In this document: one piece after another, positions 16,478 through 25,109 of the stretch | How positions within the stretch are numbered: the first letter of the stretch is position 1 | Layout: the number at the start of each line of letters is the position of its first letter | Source of the DNA: an uncultured Paracoccaceae bacterium | GTDB taxonomy: Bacteria; Pseudomonadota; Alphaproteobacteria; Rhodobacterales; Rhodobacteraceae | Direction: 5' to 3' | Length of the DNA stretch: 35,269 bases | NCBI GenBank assembly: GCA_937895435.1 | Contig: CALAXT010000059.1 | Location: 1 to 35,269, forward strand | Position numbers and translations under genes: made by a program | Notes under the pieces: model-generated | The model's database searches: none | Told to the model about the DNA's origin: nothing | The model's input: the letters and a program-made list of their open reading frames with translations, nothing else

Positions 16478-16852
16478 TCAGACATCGTTGGGTGACGCCC
16501 CCGGTGTCTGGCACAGGCACATGATTGGCTCAGAGTGGTCTACCTGCACGGTGGCTGCGCCCGCGTAACCATCCATTTTAAGCGCCAGATCAATGTCCAG
16601 CAGGCTCAGCCCATCGCAATGGTGGGTGATCAATGTCACATCAACGACGTTATAGGCGTTGCGCCATTCTGGGTGGTGATCACTCTTTTCAGCCTGAAGT
16701 GCGGCGCGGCTCATAAAGGCCCACGCCTCGGAAAAGTTACGAAACTTCCAAATTTTACGCAGCGCATCGCGTCCTGGCACGGCGCCCCATCCGCTTTCGC
16801 CCAAAGCAGGCAACAGCGTGTCTCGTTGTGTTTTGGTCAAAAGCTCAGACAT
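16478..16852 (-). CDS. phhB: Pterin-4a-carbinolamine dehydratase
   Basis: Dehydrates 4a-hydroxytetrahydrobiopterin and may also have a general pterin role. The diagnostic motif KSDHHPEWRNAYNVVDVTL lies near residues 56-74 and is followed by THHCDGLSLLDIDLALKMD. ATG at 16852 has GGAG 9 bases upstream; a longer frame to 16891 lacks support. At 124 residues it is longer than the common about 95-110 because of a tail of about 25 residues after the normal end (containing CLC). No phenylalanine hydroxylase gene is in the window. It is on the same strand as map, 66 bases downstream, with a hairpin between. Confidence 0.88.
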   Translation of the reverse strand: MSELLTKTQRDTLLPALGESGWGAVPGRDALRKIWKFRNFSEAWAFMSRAALQAEKSDHHPEWRNAYNVVDVTLITHHCDGLSLLDIDLALKMDGYAGAATVQVDHSEPIMCLCQTPGASPNDV

Positions 16853-16885
16853 CTGCCGTCTCCTGTTATGCCGCCAAACCGCTAA

Positions 16886-16916
16886 ACCCAACCAAAACGC
16901 CCCCGTGGGGTTGGGT
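16886..16916 (-). terminator. Hairpin after map
   Basis: ACCCAACC (16886-16893) and GGTTGGGT (16909-16916) are perfect 8-base arms with a 15-base loop that contains an inner CCCC/GGGG pairing. On the minus strand the stem follows the map stop by two bases and is followed by only TTT, so it is a weak intrinsic terminator or attenuator before phhB. Confidence 0.45.
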
Positions 16917-16918
16917 GC

Positions 16919-17707
16919 CTAATGCCAGCTTGGGTAAAAAGCACCCTTGGGCGACAGGGTGAAAATTTCAGGTTCCGACGCTGTCACCCCAATTGAGTGT
17001 TCAAACTGCGCCGACAGCGATTTATCGCGGGTCACGGCTGTCCAATCATCAGCCAAAACCTTGGTCTCGGGCCGCCCCAGATTGACCATCGGTTCAATCG
17101 TAAAAAACATCCCCTCTTCCAGCACAGGCCCTGAACCGGGACGGCCATAATGCAAGACGTTGGGGGGCGCATGAAACACCCGCCCCAGACCATGCCCGCA
17201 GAAATCCCGCACAACCGACATACGCTCGGCCTCAACATAAGACTGGATGGCATGACCGATATCGCCAAAGGTATTGCCAGGACGGGCCATTTCAATGCCA
17301 CGCATCAACGCATCATGGGTGACCTGAATGAGCCGCTCGGCCTTTCGCGCAGGTGGGCCGGCAACATACATCCGCGATGTATCGCCAAACCAGCCATCCA
17401 CGATCACGGTCACGTCGATGTTCAAAATATCACCCTGCTGCAAGATCTTGCGGCTGGGAATGCCATGACAGACGACATGATTAACCGAAATACACGACGC
17501 ATGCTGATAGCCGCGATAGCCAATAGTGGCCGAAATCGCGCCCATATCATCGACCATCTGCGTGATGACGCGGTCAATTTCTTCGGTCGTTGTGCCAGGA
17601 AACACCAGCGGCGCCATGGCATCTAAAATCTCGGCCGCAACGCGGCCAGCCTTGTGCATTCCCGCAAAATCCGCATCTTCATAGATACGAATACCCTCTT
17701 TGGTCAT
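16919..17707 (-). CDS. map: Type I methionine aminopeptidase
   Basis: Removes the initiator methionine from nascent proteins. Numbered from ATG 17707 (262 residues), all five metal ligands are present: D98 (NIDVTV), D109 (FGDTSRMY), H172 (CGHGLG), E205 (FTIEPM) and E236 (QFEHSIG). The substrate histidine H81 lies in VVCHGIPS. The open frame can start earlier at a TTG (17728), but ATG 17707 is a better codon although its ribosome site (GTGGA) is weak; the choice of start is uncertain by seven residues. It is divergent from the molybdopterin-binding gene and upstream of phhB. Confidence 0.93.
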   Translation of the reverse strand: MTKEGIRIYEDADFAGMHKAGRVAAEILDAMAPLVFPGTTTEEIDRVITQMVDDMGAISATIGYRGYQHASCISVNHVVCHGIPSRKILQQGDILNIDVTVIVDGWFGDTSRMYVAGPPARKAERLIQVTHDALMRGIEMARPGNTFGDIGHAIQSYVEAERMSVVRDFCGHGLGRVFHAPPNVLHYGRPGSGPVLEEGMFFTIEPMVNLGRPETKVLADDWTAVTRDKSLSAQFEHSIGVTASEPEIFTLSPKGAFYPSWH

Positions 17708-17818
17708 GCGTCCACGCAATTCTTTCAATGCACCATCCCGTCGCTGTGCCTTTTCACCATAATGTGAAAACTACCCAAGATTTCCTTGCTTGGCCAGTGC
17801 CTGCGTGCCTATGGCCAT

Positions 17819-17847
17819 TTGATCCTGTAGGGCAACAGGTTTATAGC
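17819..17847 (+). promoter_or_regulatory. Candidate promoter of the cinA-like/GNAT/OmpA operon
   Basis: TTGATC (17819-17824) and TATAGC (17842-17847) are spaced by 17 bases, about 25 bases upstream of the ATG. The spacer holds CCTGT-N6-ACAGG, a 5-base inverted repeat that might be an operator. Read by eye; moderate support. Confidence 0.35.
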
Positions 17848-17872
17848 TTACAAAAAACATGATGAGGAACAA

Positions 17873-18604
17873 ATGACAAATCCAACCGCCGCGATGCTTG
17901 TGATTGGCGATGAAATCCTGTCGGGGCGCACACGCGATTCCAACATGCACCATCTGGCGGGCGAGTTGACGCGCCATGGCATCATTTTGCAAGAGGCGCG
18001 GATGATCGCCGATGATCACGAAACAATCGTGGCGGCCGTAAATACATTGCGGGGGACGCATGATCATCTGTTCACGTCAGGTGGGATTGGGCCGACACAT
18101 GATGACATTACAGCCGATGCGATTGCCGCTGCCTTTGGGGTGACAATCGACATACGCGATGATGCGCGCGCTTTGCTGGCCACACACTATGCCCGCTCGG
18201 GTCAAGAGCTAAACGCCGCACGGCTGCGCATGGCGCGTATTCCCGAGGGTGCGCGGTTGATCGAAAACCCGGTGTCAACTGCGCCTGGATTCTCACTGGG
18301 CAACACGCATGTTATGGCGGGTGTGCCAAATGTGTTTCAAGCGATGCTGGCTGGTTTGTTGCCAAATCTGACAGGTGGTGCACCACTGCTTAGCCAATCG
18401 CTGCGGGTCGAGCGTGGCGAGGGCGATGTGGCCGCACCGCTGGGCGCGCTGGCGCAGGAATTCCCAGACCTGAGCTTTGGGTCCTATCCGTTCAATCGCA
18501 ATGGCGCACATGGCACCAATCTGGTGGTGCGCGGCACCGATGCCCCCCGGCTTGAAGCCGCGATGCTGGCGCTCTGCGCGCTGTTTCCGGACGGGATGAC
18601 ATGA
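17873..18604 (+). CDS. Molybdopterin-binding domain protein (CinA N-terminal type)
   Basis: 243-residue protein made of the MoCF_biosynth/MoaB-like fold found at the N-terminus of CinA. Visible motifs are AAMLVIGDEILSGRTRDSN at the start and LFTSGGIGPTHDDITADA near residue 66, followed by VMAGVPNVFQAML. It lacks the C-terminal nicotinamide-nucleotide amidohydrolase domain of full CinA, which is normal for this stand-alone group often named competence/damage-inducible protein A. The biochemical role of the stand-alone form is not settled. GAGGAAC precedes the ATG. Its TGA overlaps the next ATG (ATGA), so it is coupled to the GNAT gene. Confidence 0.85.
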   Translation: MTNPTAAMLVIGDEILSGRTRDSNMHHLAGELTRHGIILQEARMIADDHETIVAAVNTLRGTHDHLFTSGGIGPTHDDITADAIAAAFGVTIDIRDDARALLATHYARSGQELNAARLRMARIPEGARLIENPVSTAPGFSLGNTHVMAGVPNVFQAMLAGLLPNLTGGAPLLSQSLRVERGEGDVAAPLGALAQEFPDLSFGSYPFNRNGAHGTNLVVRGTDAPRLEAAMLALCALFPDGMT

Positions 18605-19374
18605 TTCTGACCGCCAACGACGTTTTTTTTGCGCTTGAGGCCAGTTGGCCCGCCGCCAGCACAACGCCGATTGGCCCTTGGTGGGTGCGCACGGGTTTAG
18701 GGGGGGGCAAACGGGTTTCAGCAGCATCGCAACGACGCGTTGGCGATAGCGCAACCGATCTGCCCTATCAATCGCGCTTTGAGCAACTGCACCCAACCGA
18801 TCTCAGCCAAGCTGAAGCGGCGATGCAGGGATTGGGGCAAAACCCGCTGTTTGTCCTGCGCCCAGATGAGCCAAAACTGGATCAGATGCTGGCTAATGCC
18901 GGTTATCGCCTTATTGATGAGACCCTGATCTATGCTATTCCAGTGGCAGATTTGGCAGCCCCACTGGCGCCGCTGGCAGTCATTGCGGCATGGCCCCCTT
19001 TGGCCGTCACAAAAGCGCTTTGGGACGATGCGGGCATTGGCCCTGATCGGGTGAACGTGATGGTGCGCGCGATCGGCCCCAAGACCACGCTAATGTCACG
19101 CATTGGCAATACGCCAGCGGGGGGATGTTTTTTGGCGATGGCAGGTGAGGTTGCGATGCTGCATGCACTGGAAATGCGCCCTGATTTGCGCCGTCAGGCC
19201 GGTGGTTGCAACCTGTGCATCGGCGCGGCCAACTGGGCCACTGAAGCAGGCGCGCAATGGCTGGCGCTGGCCGTCACCACAGCCAACATCCCGGCCCGCA
19301 GGCTTTACGAAAGCTTAGGGATGCAGGTGGTGACGCGTTATCACTATCGGATGTGGGGGGCTAGTGGTGGCTAA
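18601..19374 (+). CDS. GNAT-family N-acetyltransferase
   Basis: 257 residues. The C-terminal half (about 130-255) has the GNAT pattern: an AGEVAMLHALEMRPDLRRQAGG strand-turn-helix segment (given in parts: AGEVAMLHALEMR, then PDLRRQAGG) where acetyl-CoA would bind, and the late strand-helix ANIPARRLYESLGMQ with the typical Asn and Tyr. The acetyl-CoA loop is a degenerate form of R-x-x-G-x-G/A. The N-terminal about 120 residues show no other recognised domain. The substrate is unknown. It overlaps the preceding gene by 4 bases and the OmpA-like gene by 11 bases, making a three-gene translationally coupled unit. Confidence 0.78.
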   Translation: MILTANDVFFALEASWPAASTTPIGPWWVRTGLGGGKRVSAASQRRVGDSATDLPYQSRFEQLHPTDLSQAEAAMQGLGQNPLFVLRPDEPKLDQMLANAGYRLIDETLIYAIPVADLAAPLAPLAVIAAWPPLAVTKALWDDAGIGPDRVNVMVRAIGPKTTLMSRIGNTPAGGCFLAMAGEVAMLHALEMRPDLRRQAGGCNLCIGAANWATEAGAQWLALAVTTANIPARRLYESLGMQVVTRYHYRMWGASGG

Positions 19375-20350
19375 ACCCGCCAGCATCAGTGGTTTCATAG
19401 CCCAGCTGTGCGCAGGGCTCATGGTGCTGGGTGGCGGCGCTCAAACGGCTGCAGCCCTTGATTTGACATTTGCACATGCGCACGTGCGCACGGCCAATCA
19501 GACAGATGACTTGGCACAAGTGCAGTTTTTGACCGGCCCTTGGGTCTGGCCTAAAGGCGCACCCCAGCTTTTGGCAACAGGGCAGATGCGCCAGCGCGCC
19601 TATCGCATCTCTGCCCCTGACCTGCAGCCCTTGGCCATATTGGGGCCTTTGCGCGACCAAATCATAAAAGCGGGCTATCAGATTGGTTTTGAATGTGGTG
19701 CGGCGCAATGCGGTGGCTTCGATTTTCGCTTTGCGCTGCCGCTGTTGTCTGAACCGCAGATGCATGTTGATTTGGGAAGATATCAATACATTTTTGCGCA
19801 AAATCAACAGGGCCATCTGTTAATGCTTATCGTCAGCGCAAGCTCTGATGCCGGATATGTGCAACTGAACGAACTGGGCCCACAGAGCTTGCCACCCCTG
19901 CAAAACGCTGCACGACCCGCCAAAGTAAAAGCCCCAAGCCCAGCCATGCCCCACAGCCCATCCACACAAACAATGGCCCAGCACCTTGCCCGTGCAGGGT
20001 TTGCCGTGTTGGAAGACGTGCGTTTCACGCCAAATTCTGCGGAACTGGCTGCAGATGCCCCCGCAGGTCTGGCGGCCTTGGGTGAATATCTGGCCCAAGA
20101 TCCCACGCGCGCGGTCATTATTGTCGGTCACACCGATTCATCGGGCGAACTTGCCAGCAATATGGCACTGTCAAAAGCCCGCGCACAATCGGTAGCCGCG
20201 TGGCTGGCACGCCAGCCGGGCATTGTCCCAAGCCAAGTGACAGCCGAGGGTGTCGGCCCTCTCGCCCCACGTGACAGCAATGCCACCCCCCTGGGGCGGA
20301 TCAAAAACCGCAGGGTTGAGGTTTTGCCCGCGCCCGCGCAGCTGCGCTAG
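19364..20350 (+). CDS. OmpA-family outer-membrane/peptidoglycan-associated protein
   Basis: 328 residues. The start is GTG at 19364 (or the adjacent GTG at 19367), after a GGGGGG run. A signal peptide covers about residues 1-32, ending near AQTAAALDL. A middle domain (about 33-165) has a C-x5-C pair in FECGAAQCGGFDFRF and resembles DUF4892-type regions; this resemblance is by eye. A Pro/Ala linker leads to a C-terminal OmpA domain (about 205-325) with VIIVGHTDSSGELASN and LSKARAQSVAAWL, and the terminal NRRVEVL, which bind peptidoglycan. It is expected to anchor the envelope. It converges on the MscS gene with only 9 bases between. Confidence 0.83.
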   Translation: MVAKPASISGFIAQLCAGLMVLGGGAQTAAALDLTFAHAHVRTANQTDDLAQVQFLTGPWVWPKGAPQLLATGQMRQRAYRISAPDLQPLAILGPLRDQIIKAGYQIGFECGAAQCGGFDFRFALPLLSEPQMHVDLGRYQYIFAQNQQGHLLMLIVSASSDAGYVQLNELGPQSLPPLQNAARPAKVKAPSPAMPHSPSTQTMAQHLARAGFAVLEDVRFTPNSAELAADAPAGLAALGEYLAQDPTRAVIIVGHTDSSGELASNMALSKARAQSVAAWLARQPGIVPSQVTAEGVGPLAPRDSNATPLGRIKNRRVEVLPAPAQLR

Positions 20351-20359
20351 AGCCGCGCC

Positions 20360-22786
20360 CTAAGTCGCCTCGGGGGTCACTGTAACACTTGGGGCTGTAG
20401 GTTTATCGGTCAAACCCTGCAACGCTTCGGGATTGCGCAACCAGACATCACGTTGGGCAAAGGGAATTTCGATCCCCTCTTGGGCGAAACGCGCGATGAT
20501 TTCATGGTGCATGTCCGAGCGCACATTCAGCATGTAATTCACATCGCGCAAAATTACACGAATTTCAAAGTTCAGCGAATCCGCCCCCAGCCCGTTCAGA
20601 TAAACCGCAGGCAACGGGTCGGGCGACACCATCGGATGGGCGCGGGCGATTTCCAACAGCACGCGTTCGACATGCCGGGTATCGCTGCCATAGGCCACGC
20701 CCACTGGCACGATCAATCGGCCACGCATGTTAAAGCGGGTCCAGTTGGTCACGGCGCCCGACACCAGATCAGCGTTTGGCACGATTACATTCGTACGATC
20801 AAAGGTCTCAATCCGGGTTGAGCGTACCGAGATCGAGCGCACATTCCCCATCACGCCTCCCACCTCGATCCAATCGCCCTCACCAATCGGACGTTCAATT
20901 AACAAAATGATGCCAGACACAAAGTTTGACACGATATTTTGCAAACCAAAACCGATACCCACCGACAATGCGCCCGCCACGATCGCCAAGCCCGATAAAT
21001 CAATCCCAGCCGCGTTTATCGCGATCAGCCCCGCCAAAAATATCCCAGCATAGCCCACACCTGCGACAACGGCATTCTGACCACCATTATCCAACGTCGT
21101 GCGCGGCAAAATAGAGCTGCGCAGCGCCCCTTGTAGTAGCCGCGTAATGCCATAGCCTGCCGCGAACAACAGGCCAAACACCGCAAAATTCGTGGGTGAA
21201 ATGCGGGTTTCCCCAAAGGAAAATCCCGCATTGAACCGCACCCAAATTTCAACCAAATCTGCAGGACGGGCGCCCCAGATCAGCGCCAACACAGGCAGCG
21301 CCGCAATCGCCAGCCCAAAACCCACCAACAGCGGCAACAATGCATCTTGCTTGCGCTCTTCATGGCGCAGCAAAAGCGCATAAAGTTCAGCAGCCAGATA
21401 TTGCAGCACGATAACGCCCGCAATCACCCCCAGTGTCAGCGCCGCCGGAAAGACCATCGCAAGCCCAGCCGCAATATAACCCGCCACCGCAAGCAATGGC
21501 CCCAAAGCACCAATCACCACAGCCCCTAACCCAATCAGACGGATCATTCGGGTCGGATAGCTGACCGGATCACCTGATTGCTCAGAGTTTTGCACATGGC
21601 GGCGCAGCAATTGCCCAAGCCGGAACACCATCAAACCCGCCAGTGTCAACAATGGCAAGCTCATCACAGACAAAGCCTGCTCAGAAAGGTCTGCGGGCGG
21701 GAACAGCGCCAAACGTATCTGTTCTAACCCATAGGTCAGCCCCAGAAATGTCGCATGAAACCGCCCCTCGGCCCGGCGTTCCGCCGACAGCATCAAAAGC
21801 GCCTCATTCGGGTCTGTTGCAGCGTCAGAGGGAAAGATCTGCATGCCCAACCAGCGCGCCAAAACAACCGACACCCCAGCCGCGGGCAAAGCCGCCAATA
21901 AATTGGCCCCCACCAACCCCACCATGCCGCTCAGCTTCACCGCCTCAATCAGCGCAAACAGGCCCAAAAGCGGCAACAAAATCAAACCAAATGACAGCCC
22001 AAGCGCGGCAATGCTGCGCATCCGTACCGAAGCGCCCTGACACACCCGCTGCGACACACCCTGCACCCAAGCCCGACCTTGGGTCAAAACCGCAATCGCA
22101 AACACCAGATAGGCCAAGATCAGCGGCAGATTTCCACGCAGTTCATCTTGTTGTGCGGGCGTGCCCCAAGCATTTGCGACCTCTTGACCGAACGACAGCA
22201 TGGTTTGACTGAACGTCCCCAATGCGGCGGGCCAATTGGCGGGATTAAGCGGGCTGGGCATCAGCTGCATCAGCTCACGCGCTGTGCGGTCGCGCAGTGT
22301 GCGGTCAATTTCGCGGATCATCGTCTCGGCGCGCCGATAGGCCTCATCAGCGGCGAGGCTGGGGGCTTGCGCCAAACTCAACGTCTTTGACAACGCCTTG
22401 CGCCGGTCAGCTATATCTGACGGCTCCGCGGTGCCATCCGTGGGCTCTGGCCCAAGTGCCGCAATCTGACTGCGCACCGCTTCGATATCCGGACGGACGG
22501 CATTTTGAAAATCAAAAAATCGGCTGCGCCACGTAGCAAGACCCGCGCGGAGCTGCTCTAGCGCCAGATTTGAGGTGCGCGGATCTGCTATTTCGCGCTC
22601 AGCCGCGCGGGCAAATGTTTCCCATTTCTGAAAATCAGGCGCGGTAGAGGTTTGGGCCTGCGCCACAGCACTGAACACCGCCCATTGCCCAGAAAGCGGT
22701 GCCACAGCAACAGACAGCCCACCGCTCCCGATCACCAAAGCAAACAGCCAAAACCGCAACGACAATCGCACCCACCGCAAACCCAT
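20360..22786 (-). CDS. MscS-family mechanosensitive ion channel with DUF3772 N-terminus
   Basis: 808 residues. A signal/first membrane segment at about 1-40 is followed by a periplasmic helical region (about 45-190) of the DUF3772 kind, then about ten hydrophobic segments. The MscS core near 600-780 contains the pore-lining helix region with GIGFGLQNIVSNFVSG, then LLIERPIGEGDWIEVGG and NVIVPNADLVSGAVTNWT. It should act as an inner-membrane osmotic safety valve. ATG at 22786 has GAAGGG upstream that overlaps the cysK stop; only 5 bases separate the genes, so it is probably the last gene of the cysK operon. The C-terminal residues PSVTVTPEAT are low complexity. Confidence 0.87.
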   Translation of the reverse strand: MGLRWVRLSLRFWLFALVIGSGGLSVAVAPLSGQWAVFSAVAQAQTSTAPDFQKWETFARAAEREIADPRTSNLALEQLRAGLATWRSRFFDFQNAVRPDIEAVRSQIAALGPEPTDGTAEPSDIADRRKALSKTLSLAQAPSLAADEAYRRAETMIREIDRTLRDRTARELMQLMPSPLNPANWPAALGTFSQTMLSFGQEVANAWGTPAQQDELRGNLPLILAYLVFAIAVLTQGRAWVQGVSQRVCQGASVRMRSIAALGLSFGLILLPLLGLFALIEAVKLSGMVGLVGANLLAALPAAGVSVVLARWLGMQIFPSDAATDPNEALLMLSAERRAEGRFHATFLGLTYGLEQIRLALFPPADLSEQALSVMSLPLLTLAGLMVFRLGQLLRRHVQNSEQSGDPVSYPTRMIRLIGLGAVVIGALGPLLAVAGYIAAGLAMVFPAALTLGVIAGVIVLQYLAAELYALLLRHEERKQDALLPLLVGFGLAIAALPVLALIWGARPADLVEIWVRFNAGFSFGETRISPTNFAVFGLLFAAGYGITRLLQGALRSSILPRTTLDNGGQNAVVAGVGYAGIFLAGLIAINAAGIDLSGLAIVAGALSVGIGFGLQNIVSNFVSGIILLIERPIGEGDWIEVGGVMGNVRSISVRSTRIETFDRTNVIVPNADLVSGAVTNWTRFNMRGRLIVPVGVAYGSDTRHVERVLLEIARAHPMVSPDPLPAVYLNGLGADSLNFEIRVILRDVNYMLNVRSDMHHEIIARFAQEGIEIPFAQRDVWLRNPEALQGLTDKPTAPSVTVTPEAT

Positions 22787-22791
22787 ACGCT

Positions 22792-23832
22792 CTACCCTTC
22801 AAATACAGATGGTAATGCCGGCCCCGCCTGCACAGACGAATCAAGCCAGTGCGGCACCGGCAAGTTCTTTTCGCGCAAGAACGCCGGGTTATACAGCTTT
22901 GACTGATAGCGCGTGCCATAGTCGCACAGAATGGTGACAATCGTGTGCCCCGGCCCCATTTCACGCGCCATCCGAATGGCACCCGCCACATTCACCCCAG
23001 ACGAGCCGCCCATGCAAAGCCCCTCGTGCTGCAACAAGTCAAAGACGATCGGCAGCGCCTCTTGGTCAGAAATGCGCCAGGACATATCAGGGCGGAACCC
23101 TTCAAGGTTGGCAGTAATGCGGCCCTGCCCGATGCCCTCAGTGATTGAAGACCCAGGCGCATCAAAGGCGCCTGTGGTGTAATAGGCATGCAGCGCGGCA
23201 CCCTCCGGGTCGGCCAACGCGACTTTCACGCCCTTGGGCTGCAACGCCATACCCATACCCGCCAGCGTGCCCCCCGTACCCACAGCGCAAACAAAACCAT
23301 CAACTTTGCCGTCGGTCTGGCGCCAAACCTCAGGCCCGGTCATGTCGATATGGGCTTGGCGGTTGGCGATATTGTCAAATTGGTTCGCCCAGACAGCGCC
23401 ATTTGGTTCTGTCTTAGCCAGCGCCTCAGCCAGACGGCCAGAATAGCGGATATAGTTGTTTTGATCTCGATAAGGGACGGCTGGCACCTCAACCAATTGC
23501 GCACCTGCCAACCGCAGCATGTCTTTTTTCTCTTGGCTCTGCGTCTCAGGAATTACGATGACGGTGCGAAATCCCATGGATGCGCCGACAAGCGCCAAGC
23601 CAATACCTGTGTTGCCAGCGGTGCCCTCAACGATTGTGCCACCGGGCTGCAACGTGCCGCGGGCAATCGCATCCCGAATGATAAAGAGAGCAGCGCGATC
23701 CTTGACCGATTGGCCGGGGTTCATGAATTCGGCCTTGCCATAAATATCGCAGCCGGTGATTTCGCTGGCTTTGCGCAAACGGATCAAAGGAGTGTTGCCG
23801 ACAGCCTCGGCCAGATCGCGGTAAAGTGCCAT
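22792..23832 (-). CDS. cysK: Cysteine synthase (O-acetylserine sulfhydrylase) CysK-type
   Basis: PLP enzyme that makes cysteine from O-acetylserine and sulfide, 346 residues. The PLP lysine is K44 in GQSVKDRAA; the phosphate loop GTGGT and the late GGSSG are present. The substrate loop reads EGTAGNTGIG instead of the textbook EPTSGNTGIG. The protein is longer than E. coli CysK (about 320 residues) by a C-terminal tail after the core. ATG at 23832 follows AAAGGG. Its neighbours trgB and trgA match the R. sphaeroides tellurite-resistance genes, where cysK also contributes, so a role in thiol-based tellurite or oxidant defence is likely in addition to biosynthesis. Confidence 0.86.
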   Translation of the reverse strand: MALYRDLAEAVGNTPLIRLRKASEITGCDIYGKAEFMNPGQSVKDRAALFIIRDAIARGTLQPGGTIVEGTAGNTGIGLALVGASMGFRTVIVIPETQSQEKKDMLRLAGAQLVEVPAVPYRDQNNYIRYSGRLAEALAKTEPNGAVWANQFDNIANRQAHIDMTGPEVWRQTDGKVDGFVCAVGTGGTLAGMGMALQPKGVKVALADPEGAALHAYYTTGAFDAPGSSITEGIGQGRITANLEGFRPDMSWRISDQEALPIVFDLLQHEGLCMGGSSGVNVAGAIRMAREMGPGHTIVTILCDYGTRYQSKLYNPAFLREKNLPVPHWLDSSVQAGPALPSVFEG

Positions 23833-23907
23833 GGCATGCCCTTTTTATAAACCCATGTTTCTACCTAAGCCGCCCAGTCGCTGAACTCAAGCCAGCCGAG
23901 GTCTAGG

Positions 23908-25068
23908 CTAAGGCGCATCGTGCAACGTGCCGCGCCGAGATTCCAACCAAAAGGCGGTCAAGATCAGTGGACCAGTCGCACCCTCTCCAGAACGGATCAG
24001 CGCCATCAAATCATCAAACGCCAAAACATGGGCGCGAATATCTTCATCTTCGGCCGCGATGCCCGCAATTCCACCCGCACCATCTGGCAAATCAGCAAGC
24101 CCGACAAAGGAATAGACAAATTCGCTTTTTGCCCCCGGCGATGGATAATAGCTGGCAACAGGTATCAAGCGGTTCAGCGCTATGCACGCCTCTTCGGCCG
24201 CCTCGCGCCGTGCGGCGTCTGTCGGGGTTTCCCCCAGATCGATTCGCCCGGCGATGGCCTCTAGCGTGAAGGGTTGGGGATCGCCACGGCCCAAGGCGCC
24301 GGGGCGGAACTGTTCGACCACCAGCACGCGGTCACGCACCACATCATAGGGCAAGACCGTTACCGCATCGGCCGACACAAATGCCGCCCGCGACATCAGC
24401 CGCGATTGCCCACCCGCAAAACGGCGCAGCCGCAGGTCATATTCCTCAATTGCGAAAAACTGATCATACGGGCGGCGAAGATCGGCAAGCGTCACATCAC
24501 CCGGCGCCGTCTGGTGGCGCACTGTGGTTGGCCGCGCACCTTCCTGCACTTCGCGCTCTGCCCGCAGGCGGGCCGCAGCACGCAGCATCAACAGCGCAAA
24601 ATGGCCAGGCCTTTGGGCCTTTGGGGCCGCGTCCCATGCGTCGGCCCAACGTGATGCGGCCAGACTGGCGGCCGGGGCAAAACGGTCCGACCAATCCCGC
24701 TCGTCCCAAAGGGCTGCAGCCTGACCTATCGCAGCCATAGCGGGTTCATCTGGCAAAAGTGTCAGTGCATGAAACACATCCACCCCGCATGACACAGGAA
24801 GTTTTGCCACCCGCTGCCCCAATGCTTGCGCAAATCCCAAAAAGCGGGCCGTGATGTCATCAGAAACATCGCAGTAAACGCAGCCCTCAACCTGGCTATT
24901 TTCTGCCGCCGCCACATGCGGCCAAAACGCAGCACCCGCACAGGCCCTAAGCCCATAGCCCGCCAACACCGCCGTCTGCCCCACCGCCAAATCAGGCACC
25001 AGCCCCAAACGCCACGCCAAATCGGGCACATCCGCACTGAGCGGGCCACAGAGAAACAAATGCGTCAT
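23908..25068 (-). CDS. trgB: TrgB-like tellurite resistance protein: GGCT-like domain fused to NUDIX hydrolase
   Basis: 386 residues in two parts. Residues about 1-130 resemble an AIG2/gamma-glutamylcyclotransferase fold, although the usual YGTL/YGSL is CGPL here. Residues about 205-380 form an ADP-ribose pyrophosphatase-type NUDIX domain, with the NUDIX box from G274 to about 296 containing GETPTDAARREAAEEACI; the Gly of the usual EExGU is Cys. The NUDIX part should hydrolyse ADP-ribose or a related nucleoside diphosphate. The gene order trgA, trgB, cysK is the basis for the trgB name. It is 41 bases downstream of trgA and 75 bases upstream of cysK. The mechanism by which TrgB aids tellurite resistance is not known. 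Confidence 0.8.
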   Translation of the reverse strand: MTHLFLCGPLSADVPDLAWRLGLVPDLAVGQTAVLAGYGLRACAGAAFWPHVAAAENSQVEGCVYCDVSDDITARFLGFAQALGQRVAKLPVSCGVDVFHALTLLPDEPAMAAIGQAAALWDERDWSDRFAPAASLAASRWADAWDAAPKAQRPGHFALLMLRAAARLRAEREVQEGARPTTVRHQTAPGDVTLADLRRPYDQFFAIEEYDLRLRRFAGGQSRLMSRAAFVSADAVTVLPYDVVRDRVLVVEQFRPGALGRGDPQPFTLEAIAGRIDLGETPTDAARREAAEEACIALNRLIPVASYYPSPGAKSEFVYSFVGLADLPDGAGGIAGIAAEDEDIRAHVLAFDDLMALIRSGEGATGPLILTAFWLESRRGTLHDAP

Positions 25069-25109
25069 TTTTTATCCGATTCAGAACCAACGGCTGTGTC
25101 AGAACCGTA

